Shown: piece by piece, positions 27,397-55,855 of the stretch | Position numbering within the stretch: the stretch's first letter is position 1 | How the letters are laid out: every line of letters begins with the position of its first letter | Assembly: GCF_048771995.1 (NCBI RefSeq) | Contig: NC_133030.1 | Coordinates: 63,127,501-63,191,500, forward strand | Length of the DNA stretch: 64,000 nt | Direction of reading: 5' to 3' | Source: Taeniopygia guttata | Taxonomy: Eukaryota; Chordata; Aves; Passeriformes; Estrildidae | The notes under the pieces: generated by a model | What the model saw: only the letters and a program-made list of their open reading frames with translations | Told to the model about the DNA's origin: nothing | Database searches by the model: none | Made by a program: the position numbers and the translations under genes

Positions 27397-29085
27397 TATT
27401 TCGGCTTTTGTAATATATCTTAAGTACATAATTCTTAATCTATTCTTAATATATCTTAAGTACATCAAAATGTCTTTACAGGTGCTATTGGCAAAGCTGG
27501 CTCCTCCTTTCCCAGGGTGTTCTCAGGAGCAGAGAGAGGAAACAAAGAGGGGAGTGGATAGTGCCTGACCCAACCTTCACATGCCAAAATCCTGAAAAAT
27601 CCTGAAGCCTTAACAACCAAAATAATTCGAGGGCTGTGGTGGGATTTTGGTGTGTCCTGTGCAGGGCCAGCAGCTGGACTCCACGATCCTCTTCTGGATG
27701 CCTTCAGCCCAGGGTATTGTGTGGTTCTATTCCATGACTGCTGTTGCCTGGCCCTTGGAAGGAGGAGTTTTGGAGCTTGGTGGGATCCCCAGGCTGGTTA
27801 TTTGTGGGGCTGGAGCCTGGCTTAGCCCTGGCTCTGGAGCTCAGCAGGATCCTGGAGCATCTGCTCCTGCTGGGCTGGGCAGGATCCAGTGGCTCTGGGA
27901 TGAGTTCCTGAGCTGCCCCCAGCCCCCAGCAGGTTCATTTTCCATCTCAGCTGTTGTTGGGTGCTGCCCAGCTCTGTCAGACCCTCTGTCTGCATCCTCG
28001 CTGTGCCTGGGCCCTCCTCAGCCTGCCAAGCCTGTTCCCATCAGATTTTCTCTGGGAAATCCATGCCCCTGCTCTCTCAAATCCCCCCTGCTATGGTTTT
28101 TTCATGTGAGGAAAAGTGTCTGTGTCAGTGGCAGGAGGAGGGGGTGTTCAGTGTGATTTCCATGGGGATGGTTTGCCTTTCTCCCCTGTCTGTGGATGCC
28201 AAGCTCCCCTCTCCTCATGCCTTGACCCCTAAATCATTATCCTAATGCCTTTAGCCAAAACTCCAGCTGTCACCAACAGCTCTTCCTTAAGGAGATAAAA
28301 AGAGCCCAGAACAAGGTCTGGGATCTCTCCCATGCAGCCCTGACACCCTTAATGCTTCAGGCTTGTGCAGCACTGGGGAAAATCTCATTTTCCTTCTCAG
28401 AGACGGGATTGTCCTGCAGACTTTAGCCCTGGACTTTGCTCCAGCAGCTCAGGGAGGGCTGGAGGAAGTGCACAGACACCTCTGAGTGGGTCTGGCAGGG
28501 CAGGAGGTGTGGCCCTGCTTGGGCAGGACACCCTTGCCTTGACCTCTGCGCTGGAGAAACACAATTCCATGAGCCATCCATGGAGGAGAGGGAGCAGCCA
28601 GTTATTCCCATGGGATACTGGGGCAGGACACTTTGATAGAGACAAAACAGAGAGTTCAGACTGAAAACCCTCAGTGAATGAGTTCCTAGGCAGCTGCCTG
28701 TTATAGCAGGGAATGAATAAAAGCTGGGAGCTCCTGAATTTCACTCCTTGCCTTGAGGTTTTTGTTATTTTTCTATCCTTTGCTGAGAATCATTCAGCTC
28801 ATTACACCTGCAAGGAGCAAGCTGCCTCTCAGACATTCTGCAAATCCTTCTGAGCTCTCTCTGAGCAGCACCACGAACTTAAATTTTCAGCCTACAACAG
28901 CCCCAAGCTGGCCTGTCTAAACCAAAGCATTAATGCTGGATGAGCTAAATTTTACTCCCTGTGCCTGCTGCTCCTCCCACCATGCTGGAGGAGTTCCCGA
29001 GGCCATTGGAACCACTCCTGGGCATGGATGGGGAGTGGAGGGAGCAGCCGGGCACGGTGGCTTGTGCCGGGCGGGACCCAGCCTC

Positions 29086-29404
29086 TTTTGGCATCTCCAT
29101 CCCCTGGTCCCGAAATATTTTGTCATCTCCATCCCCTGGTCCTGACATATTTTGGCATCTCCATCCCCTGGTCCTGAAATTTTGGCATCTCCATCCCCTG
29201 GTCCTCACATCTTTTGGCATCTCCATCCCCTGGCCCCGAAATATTTTGGTATCTCCATCTCCTGGTCCCAACATCTTTTGACATCTCCGTCCCCTGGTCC
29301 CGACATCTTTTGGCATCTCCATCTCCTGGTCCTCACATCATTTGGCATCTCCATCTTTTGGCCCCGACATCTTTTGGCATCTCCGTCCCCTGGCCCCAAC
29401 ATCT
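29086..29404. repeat. ~32-bp minisatellite, about 10-11 copies
   Basis: The recurring unit is TTTTGGCATCTCCATCCCCTGG followed by TCC(C/T)GA(A/C)AT. Variants differ by point changes and by a few bases in length. The array runs directly into an ERVL-type LTR whose expected 3' terminus is absent at the junction. A 22-nt stretch resembling the 5' tip of 7SL RNA (29047-29068) immediately precedes it. Confidence 0.85.
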
Positions 29405-29934
29405 TATAAAATGGTTATAAAAATAGTAATACAATTAGAGTAATAAAAAATTACAGTTAGGACAATTACAAGGCATCCAGATGCTCTCGGGCACTTAAGC
29501 CATGACAAGCATGTTTTGGGAACAAAGGAATAACCCTTAAAAACCAAACACTGTTGCATATTCATACATATTTCATGGTTATGCATACAGTCTATTTAAA
29601 ATATGACACTCTCTCTGGAGTATGTCAACTCCTTTTAATCCCCACGGTGTCTTCGAGTCTGAGCAAGGCCTGAAGAAATTAGCTTCTCCTGATAAGAGAA
29701 CCATAAATTCCTCTTCTCTGGAAGATTTAGGTGTTCTGGGATCGTTCTCTCGAAGTAAATATCTCATTCTTAAAAAAAAAATCCCACATACATAGTTTCT
29801 ATTTTAACTACAAAACTACATTTACCATACTATTAAAATGTTAATACAGCACTTCTAATCAATATAAAAATAACACATATAGCATTCAATTTAATATTTG
29901 CAAAAAGCCAATCATAAAATATGCATTTTTCACG
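29404..29934 (-). mobile_element. Partial LTR, ERVL type (passerine LTR5-like)
   Basis: About 530 bp aligned over nearly all its length with the complete LTR at 31520-32127, in the same orientation. Shared blocks include ATGATTGGCTTTT (minus strand), the CTTCGAGTCTGAGCAAGGCC block and ATAAAATGGTTATAAAAATA. The end that should reach TTTTCACA at lower coordinates is missing where the minisatellite begins. It is a fossil without internal genes. The family name is from memory of zebra-finch LTR5-type repeats. Confidence 0.75.
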
Positions 29935-30074
29935 TTCACTGTCCCAGCCCACTGGTGTCTTGGGCTCTGAGCTCTGCACTCTCAGGAAAACGCTGGTGGT
30001 TTGGGAAGATTTGCTCTGGGAGGAGTTTTTCACAGCAGGACATCCTCGATCTGCTGTGATGGAGCTGTCCCGGC

Positions 30075-30680
30075 TGTGGGAATCCAGGGCTTCCCTTGGC
30101 TGCCCTGGGACCCTGGCAGGGGTCAGGAACCCCCCTGGACAGAGCCCCCAGAGACACTGGCTGTGATCTCTGTCCATGGAAAAGAGTTTTCAATCTTACA
30201 GGATGAATTACAAGCTCTGAGTGTTTGATATAAGTAATAATTAAGTGTGACACGGGTGCAAAAGTAAAATTTTAGGATTCTAGATTAGGGGTTCAGAGGG
30301 AACAAGATGGAGGAATTGGGTGTGCCTTGTCCTTTTTCTCCTTCTTCATGCCCTCCATGTTTCACTGTGGTGTTGGCATTTTTCTGTTGGTTCAGGCTGG
30401 GGACACACTGTCCAACGTAGGTGACAGATATTGGCACGTTATTGTAAATCCAGCACAGGTAGTTTGTGGTATTTAATGTTTGTACCATCCCACTGAGGGC
30501 AGAGCCCCACACGCTGCCCTGCAGGACAGAGCTGCGGCAGGGCAGCAGAACATGGTAGAGATAAACAGAATAAACAACCTTGAAACCAGCACAGACCAAT
30601 TATGGCTTCTGCTTTGGCAGCGGGGCAGAAAGACAGAGACTTTTACAATCTGGGAATCATCAATACCTCAGATTCCGACA
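30075..30680 (+). mobile_element. Solo LTR, class II (ERVK-like), copy 2
   Basis: 606 bp, beginning TGTGGGAATCC and ending GATTCCGACA, collinear with copy 1 at 8188-8793 and very similar to it. AATAAA lies near its 3' end. The six-base flanks do not match each other, so the original target duplication has been lost or this copy arose by rearrangement. It lies between two ERVL-type LTRs and just before a 95-bp palindrome. Confidence 0.8.
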
Positions 30681-30724
30681 CCTGGGGACAGAGCTCCAGG
30701 CTGGGAATGGAAACAGCACCAGGG

Positions 30725-30876
30725 TGTGCCTGCTCTGGCTCCCAATGGGGGTTTGGGCTCTCCCAAACCCATTGGGTTTGGGAGAGCCCAAACCCCCATT
30801 GGGAGCCAGAGCAGGCACATTGGGTTTGGGAGAGCCCAAACCCCCATTGGGAGCCAGAGCAGCACATTGGGTTTAG
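30725..30876. repeat. Perfect 47-bp-arm palindrome followed by 48-bp direct repeats
   Basis: Arms at 30725-30771 and 30773-30819 are exact reverse complements with a single base between them. The right arm unit (TTGGGTTTGGGAGAGCCC...) is then repeated head-to-tail with a period of 47-48 bp at 30772, 30820 and 30867 (partial). It begins 45 bp after the end of LTR copy 2. Such near-spacerless palindromes are unstable during replication and often mis-assembled. Confidence 0.9.
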
Positions 30877-31102
30877 GAGGTTTGAGCTGCCAAGAGAGCC
30901 CAAACCCCCTCAAAAACCATTCCTGGCTACCCAAGTGGTTTGGAAATAAAGCAGAGAGAGCTCAAGGCCATTCCCTCGGTTCCCCACTGCCACTGTGTGG
31001 CCAGGCAGGGCTCACACAGGAAAAGGAGGAAGGAGAGGAAGGTGAATGGGAAGGGACAAGGAAAAGACGAAGGGGGAAGAAGAGGAATGGGAAGGGAAAT
31101 GG

Positions 31103-31375
31103 GGAAAGGAAAGGAAAGGAAAGGAAAGGAAAGGAAAGGAAAGGAAAGGAAAGGAAAGGAAAGGAAAGGAAAGGAAAGGAAAGGAAAGGAAAGGAAAGGA
31201 AAGGAAAGGAAAGGAAAGGAAAGGAAAGGAAAGGAAAGGAAAGGAAAGGAAAGGAAAGGAAAGGAAAGGAAAGGAAAGGAAAGGAAAGGAAAGGAAAGGA
31301 AAGGAAAGGAAAGGAAAGGAAAGGAAAGGAAAGGAAAGGAAAGGAAAGGAAAGGAAAGGAAAGGAAAGGAAAGGG
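31103..31375 (+). repeat. (GGAAA)n microsatellite, about 54 copies
   Basis: An essentially pure pentanucleotide tract of about 270 bp, inside a wider purine-only region (31020-31520). Unit length is not a multiple of three, and all three frames are open on each strand, which explains the Lys/Glu/Gly- and Phe/Leu/Ser-rich hypothetical frames here. The true length in the genome may be longer than assembled. Confidence 0.97.
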
Positions 31376-31519
31376 AAAGGAAAGGAAAGGGAGAAAGGAG
31401 CAGGGGGAGAGGGGAAGGAGGAATGGGAAGGGAGAAAGAAAAGGGGAAAGGATGAGAAGGGGGAAAAGGATGGAGGGAAGGAATGAGAAGAAGGAGGAGG
31501 AGAAAGAAGAGAAGAAGGA

Positions 31520-32127
31520 TGTGAAAAACGCCAATCACTTGGTTTTTAAAATTTAAAAAATTTAATAATAATAAAATGGTTATAAAAATAATAATACAAT
31601 TAGAGTAATAAAGTTTAGAGTTAGGACAATTACAAGACAATAAAAAAGCAAAGAATTATGGAGGTCTGAATGCTCTTGGACACTTAAGTCAGGAAAAGCA
31701 TCCCTTGTGAACAAAGGAATCACCCTTAAACCAATACACTTGTTGCATATTCATATATCCTTTATGGTTATGCATACATTCTATTTAAAACAAGAAACTC
31801 TCTCTGTTGTATGTCAACTGTTTCCTTTAATCCCCTGGCGTCTTCGAGTCTGAGCAAGGCCTGAAGAAACTTAGCTTCTTCTGATAAGAAGCCATGAATT
31901 CCTCTCCTTTGGAAGATTTAGGTGTTCCTCAAAGTGAGTATCTCATCCCTAAAAAAAAAAACCTTCCCCCACATACACAGCCTCTATTTTAACATTATGT
32001 TGTAGCCTAAAACTATATTTAACACACTACTGAAGAGAATTAATAGAGCATAACTTCCTAACATTACACATATAATAGTCACTGTAACATTTGCGAAAAG
32101 CCAATCATAAAACATGCACTTTTCACA
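31520..32127 (-). mobile_element. Solo LTR, ERVL type (passerine LTR5-like), intact ends
   Basis: 608 bp with inverted ends TGTGAAAA...TTTTCACA. It is flanked by a perfect 5-bp target duplication AAGGA (31515-31519 and 32128-32132); five bases is the ERVL signature. On the minus strand it begins TGTGAAAAGTGCATG and ends GGCGTTTTTCACA. It landed in GA-rich DNA beside the (GGAAA)n tract. No internal region remains. Confidence 0.85.
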
Positions 32128-32132
32128 AAGGA

Positions 32133-32299
32133 GAAGGAGAATACGAAGGAGAAAGAGGAGGGCGGGAAGGCGGAGATGAAGGTGGAAGAAGAGGAGGAGG
32201 AGGAGGAGGAGTATAAACGGGAGGGAGGAGCGAGAACAGCAGAGGCAGCAGGAGGAGGAGCAGGAGCAGCAGGAGGAGGATCAGGAGCAGGAGGAGGAT
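32133..32299 (+). repeat. Purine-rich GA / GGA-GCA minisatellite, left part
   Basis: After the ERVL-type LTR the strand is almost pure purine, passing from GAA/GGA repeats into AGGAGCAGCAGGAGGAGG-type units. It is the same minisatellite as at 32984-33880, separated from it by the LTR at 32300-32983. Confidence 0.85.
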
Positions 32300-32983
32300 T
32301 GATTTATTAAAAAAATATGGATATTGATCTAGTATCGATATCCAACTGTGACGGACAAAAACTCTCTAACAGTTTAAAGTTAGAAAGTGTGTGTTTATTG
32401 TGTTTATTGTGTGTGGGATCTCTCCCAAATACACACCGCCCCTTCCAGGTGATTACAGAGTCTTTTTATCCATACAAGTATTGAATACCCAAAATACAAA
32501 TACATATTCATCATTTTGGTACATCCCATTCCCTGCTTCATATGCTAATCACTCCAAAATCTATTAAGCATGAAGTTTGTTCCCTGAAATGGGTCGGTGT
32601 CCCTTTCATGGGGAGGGGTCCCAAAATGAGGAAGTCAATGAAGTCTTCCTCGTTCTGACCTTTCTACCTTTTCAATGCAAATATGACAAATGAACTCTTG
32701 GTAGAACTCCCATTCCTTGTCTTCAATTGGTTTCAGAACAGAGGAGCCCCACAATTGTCTTATGTTCCTAAAAGCTATTTATCAGTTTCTATATTCTTCA
32801 TTATAAACCCAGCTAACCAAACATTGTGCTGACAAGCAATCAATTATCAGTTAACTACTAACTCCTAACTTCATCAAGGCCTACTCATTTATTATTCTTA
32901 TTTTAATTAACTCTAGTAAGGCTTATTTCTAACTAAAATCTTAGCTCCTCAAAATCTCTAAATGCCTTAAAGTTTACGTTTCA
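32300..32983 (-). mobile_element. Solo LTR-like element inside the minisatellite (4-bp target duplication)
   Basis: An AT-rich 684-bp block with TG...CA ends interrupts the minisatellite. Flanking GGAT at 32296-32299 and 32984-32987 rejoin into the normal minisatellite phrase when the element is removed, which supports a 4-bp target duplication as made by class I (ERV1-like) retroviruses. Minus-strand AATAAA signals near 32398-32412, about 100 bp before the 3' end, set the orientation. It has no coding sequence. The family is not recognised, so the class rests on the duplication length. Confidence 0.6.
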
Positions 32984-33893
32984 GGATCAGGAGCAGCAGG
33001 AGGAGGATCAGGAGGAGGATCAGGAGCAGCAGGAGGAGGATCAGGAGGAGGAGCAGGATCAGGAGGACGAGCAGGAGGATCAGGAGCAGGATCAGGAGGA
33101 GGAGGAGGATCAGGAGCAGCAGGAGCAGGATCAGGAGGAGGATCTGGAGCAGCAGGAGGGGGATCAGGAACAGCAGGAGGAGGAGCGGGAGGAGGATCAG
33201 GAGCAGCAGGAGCAGGATCAGGAGGAGGATCAGGAGCAGCAGGAGGAGGATCAGGAGCAGCAGGAGGAGCAGGAGGAGGATCAGGAGCAGCAGGAGGAGG
33301 ATCAGGAGCAGCAGGAGGAGCAGGAGGAGGATCAGGAGGAGCAGCAGGATTAGGAGCAGCAGGAGCAGGATCAGGAGCAGCAGGAGGAGGAGAAGGATCA
33401 GGAGTAGGATCAGGAGCAGCAGGAGGAGGATCAGGAGGAGGATCAGGAGGAGGATCAGGAGGAGGATCAGGAGCAGCAGGAGGAGGATCAGGAGGAGGAT
33501 CCGGAGCAGCAGGAGGAGGATCAGGATCAGCAGGAGGAGGATCAGGAGCAGGAGCAGCAGGAGCAGGATCAGGAGCAGCGGGAGGAGGATCAGGAGCAGC
33601 AGGAGGAGGAGCAGGAGCAGCAGGAGCAGCAGGAGGAGGAGCGGGAGGAGGATCAGGAGCAGCAGGAGGACGATCGCGAGGCGGGGCAGCAGCATCAGGA
33701 GGAGGATCAGGAGGAGGATCCAGAGCAGCAGGAGGAGGATCAGGAGGAGGAGCAGGAGCAGCAGGAGGGGGATCAGGAGCAGCAGGAGGGGGATCAGGAG
33801 GAGGAGCAGCATCAGGAGGAGGATCAGGAGGAGGAGCAGGATCAGGAGGAGGATCGCGGGGCGGGGCAGCAGCAGCGGCAGGATGATGATGAT
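32984..33893 (+). repeat. GGA/GCA purine-rich minisatellite next to the 7SL gene
   Basis: About 0.9 kb built from a 21-bp unit beginning GGATCAGGAGCAG and shorter 9-, 12- and 15-bp variants, ending in a (GAT)n-like stretch. Nearly all purine plus interspersed C and T on the plus strand. Because units are multiples of three, the minus strand shows long Pro/Ala/Asp-rich and poly-Leu frames that I regard as artefacts. It ends about 75 bp upstream of the 7SL RNA start. Confidence 0.95.
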
Positions 33894-33967
33894 GAGGAGG
33901 GGGCGGGCCCGGGGCGGAGCGGGGCGGGTCGGCACAAGCCGTAAGCGCTGCGGAGCGGGCTGCGAGC

Positions 33968-34268
33968 GCCGGGCGCGGTGGCGCACGCCTGTAGTCCCAG
34001 CTGCCGGGGAGGCTGAGCCCGACGGATCGCTTGAGCCCAGGAGTTCTGGGCTGCCGTGCGCTGTGCCGAGCGGGCGTCCAAGCTAAGGCCGCCATCAATA
34101 TGGTGACCCGCGGGGAGCTGCGGGACACCAGGTTGACTAAGGAGGGGTGAACCGGCCCAGGTCGGAGACGGAGCAGGTCAAAGCTCCCGTGGCGGTCAGT
34201 AGCGGGATCGCGCCTGTGAATAGCCACGCCAGCGTAGCCTGGGCAATACAGAGACACGCGGGCTCCTC
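33968..34268 (+). ncRNA. RN7SL: 7SL RNA (signal recognition particle RNA), full length
   Basis: About 301 nt matching vertebrate 7SL RNA from end to end: 5' tip GCCGGGCGCGGTGGCGCAC, GCCTGTAGTCCCAGCT, GGATCGCTTGAGCCCAGGAG, CATCAATATGGTGACC, the SRP54-binding part AACCGGCCCAGGTCGGAGAC then GGAGCAGGTCAAAGCTCCCG, GATCGCGCCTGTGAATAGCC, and 3' AGCCTGGGCAATACAGAGAC. Both the Alu domain (SRP9/14, elongation arrest) and the S domain (SRP19, SRP68/72, SRP54, signal-peptide binding) are represented, and a T4 run terminates it. Internal A- and B-box-like promoter elements are present (RNA polymerase III). A 7SL gene between ARF6 and NEMF agrees with the human RN7SL locus on 14q21, which argues that this is the functional gene rather than a dispersed pseudogene. 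Confidence 0.95.
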
Positions 34269-34272
34269 TTTT
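34269..34272 (+). terminator. RNA polymerase III T-run terminator of 7SL
   Basis: TTTT directly after the 3' end of the 7SL sequence, the standard Pol III stop signal. Confidence 0.8.
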
Positions 34273-34300
34273 GCCTCCCCGACACCCCAACACTCACACA

Positions 34301-34395
34301 CCAAAACACAAACACCCCTTCCCCAACACTAACACACACACCAAAACACAAACACCCCTTCCCCAACACTAACACACACACCAAAACACCGCCTC
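34301..34395. repeat. 40-bp tandem repeat, about 2.4 copies
   Basis: CCAAAACACAAACACCCCTT recurs at 34301 and 34341, with a partial third unit at 34381; the spacing is exactly 40 bp. C/A-rich, just downstream of the 7SL gene. Confidence 0.85.
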
Positions 34396-34624
34396 CTACT
34401 GACACTAATCACTAACAACCCCGCAACGCTCCATTACACTGCTCACTCACACATACAAATTTTCAACCCAAATCACCCCTCAAATAATACATCTCCGCAA
34501 ACACTCATGAAAGGTGTCCCGCGGGACCCTTCCTGCCCCACACCCGCGACATCCTTCGGCCACACGCGGGACCCTCTCGCGTGCCTTTTTGTCCCCCTTC
34601 CGCCGCCCTCTCCCTTGATCATAC

Positions 34625-34772
34625 ACGGACCCTTTTCTGTCACTCCCAGACCCTTTTCTGTCACTCCCAGACCCTTTTTCGTCACTCCCGAACCCTTTTC
34701 TGTCATTCCCTAACCCTGTTTTGTCTCTCCCGGACCCTTTTCTGTCACTCCCGGACCCTTTTTTGTCCCCCC
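34625..34772. repeat. 21-bp tandem repeat in the NEMF promoter flank, about 7 copies
   Basis: Pyrimidine-rich units of the form CCCTTTTCTGTCACTCCC plus 3 bases (AGA, GGA or GAA) repeat with a 20-22-bp period and end at the edge of the NEMF CpG island. Confidence 0.85.
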
Positions 34773-35010
34773 GGGCCCCGCTCGCCGCCCGCCCACAGCG
34801 CCTCCTGCCGGCCGCGCGCGGCACCGCCCCGCACGCCCCAGCCCATGCGCGGCCGCGGAGCGCCGCGGATTGGCACCGCGCGCGACCCGTAGCGCCTGTG
34901 GGCGCAGGCGCGGAGCCGTGAGGGGCCGGGATCGCCGGAGCCGGGATCACCGGGCCGGGATCGCCGGGGCGCCGCGGTCCCTGTGGGTCTCGGCGGCCGG
35001 CACCGGCGCC
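34773..35010 (+). promoter_or_regulatory. NEMF CpG-island promoter and 5' UTR
   Basis: A sharp rise in GC and CpG begins near 34775 and continues through exon 1 to about 35120. There is an inverted CCAAT box (ATTGG at 34868-34872) and no TATA box. Transcription probably starts between about 34900 and 34980. The ATG at 35011 lies in GGCGCCATGA, an acceptable initiation context. Confidence 0.65.
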
Positions 35011-54670
<19,660 letters not shown>

Positions 54671-54813
54671 TTCCATGCTGGGGGCTCTGGCCCCAAACCA
54701 GACTCAGGGCTGGGACAGACACAGACCCACGACCAGGACTGAATTCCAGCACCCAGGGCCTGCATTCCTGCTGGTTTAGCTGGACTCGGATACAAATTGC
54801 AGATAAATGTGGA

Positions 54814-54819
54814 ATTAAA
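54814..54819 (+). promoter_or_regulatory. Predicted NEMF polyadenylation signal
   Basis: ATTAAA 144 nt after the NEMF stop codon, the first acceptable signal. It predicts a short 3' UTR ending near 54840. Confidence 0.5.
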
Positions 54820-54840
54820 TTGCTGGCATTTGGTCAGGAA

Positions 54841-55715
54841 TGTCCTCCCGTGCTGCTGCTTCTGTGTTCAAGCACTCCCTCCCCACTGCTGGGCAAAGGC
54901 TCTGGAATCTGGGCCAGGAAGACTCCAGGTTCAGTTCCAGTGGAGAACGCTTCCTTTGGGAAGCTGGAATTGTGTTTTTCCCCAAGCATTCCCTGGCTGT
55001 GGAGAGAGGGAAGGTGCAGGCCCAGATCCCCCCAGCCCAACCTCCAGGAGGGGAGGAAGAGCGGGGCTGGGAGTCAGGATAAACCCCCAGGATCTCTCAG
55101 GAATTACAGCACAGGAATTGTTCTACAAGTCAACGTTTTTAATTAGTTTTTGAAGACAGCTTAAAACATGATTCCCCCACTCCCTTCCCCACAGCAGCAC
55201 GGCCTGGCCCTGTCCCCCGTGTCCCCACAGAGACAGAGCTGCCCCTCTCCATGTCCCTGCAGCCAGGAGACATCCCTGGGGCTGCTCCAGCAGCAGGGAA
55301 CAGCACAAACACTCTCAGTTACACTCACAGGGCAGAATATCTGCTACCTAAGGTTCACAACTGAAGTTCCACAACATAAAAATTCCAAAAAAAAAAAAAC
55401 CAAACCAAAACCAAACTACAGCCAAGCAGAAAGTAGTGGTGCTTCAACATCTCAAGGTTTACGACAGTTTATTGACCAACAATGGGACAACTTCCAGATC
55501 CTGCTCCTAACTTCCAGATCCTGCTTCTCTGACCTTAAGCATCTGTGGCAAAACGTGAAGCTGTGGACTAACCACCACTAAAGCACCACTCCAGAGCCGT
55601 GGTGTGCTCAGCATGCCCAGCTCCTGTCCCCATGGACACCCCCCGCTCTGGGCTCGGCCTCACCTCCTCGGGGTGCACAACCCAGCACTGGTCACAGCTG
55701 AAGCTCAGGCTCGTC
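54841..55715. other. Convergent gap between NEMF and KLHDC2
   Basis: About 0.9 kb between the predicted poly(A) sites. No exon is visible. Minus-strand poly(A)-like signals at about 55138 and 55463 would allow a longer KLHDC2 3' UTR that reaches almost to the NEMF end. An A-rich run lies at 55388-55410. Confidence 0.5.
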
Positions 55716-55734
55716 TCCTCTGGCATTAAATACA

Positions 55735-55740
55735 TTTATT
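55735..55740 (-). promoter_or_regulatory. Predicted KLHDC2 polyadenylation signal
   Basis: TTTATT on plus (AATAAA on minus), 116 nt beyond the KLHDC2 stop codon. Confidence 0.55.
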
Positions 55741-55855
55741 GGAACATCTCACACAAAAATAGGTTCTCTCTAGGCCATTCACATGCACGGGAGGGCGAGA
55801 AGCAACTACCTACACACAGAGGGCTGAGGTTGGGCTCACAGCTTTGCGGGCGGGC

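Larger units (their letters stand above)
23141..29045. other. Intergenic spacer between ARF6 and NEMF, proximal part
   Basis: No gene recognised. It contains one LTR-like dispersed repeat (24526-24955), a 20-bp tandem repeat (25701-25903) and a CR1 end (27040-27396). The rest looks like single-copy DNA with short frames only. The A/T-richer part at 26.2-26.6 kb may be an old interspersed element, but I could not assign it. Confidence 0.5.

Noticed and set aside
29047-29068. Second 7SL RNA gene
   Set aside because: Only about 22 nt resemble the 7SL 5' tip; no S domain or terminator follows. Kept only as a weak finding.
29086-29404. CRISPR-like regular array
   Set aside because: Units are contiguous with no unique spacers, and the genome is a vertebrate. 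It is a minisatellite. The 73-bp array at 39.0-39.8 kb was set aside as CRISPR for the same reason.
30480-31640. Lys/Glu/Gly-rich and Phe/Leu/Ser-rich frames on both strands
   Set aside because: Products of the (GGAAA)n tract and its GA-rich flanks, joined to LTR sequence; no gene.
29404-32127. Complete provirus bounded by two same-family LTRs
   Set aside because: The interval holds another LTR, a palindrome and a microsatellite rather than retroviral genes, and the outer flanks do not form a target duplication. Treated as separate fossil LTRs.
32967-34293. Minus-strand frames of 439 and 339 residues (Pro/Ala/Asp-rich and poly-Leu)
   Set aside because: They are translations of the GGA/GCA minisatellite, whose units are multiples of three, and one also runs through the 7SL RNA gene. 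Low-complexity artefacts.
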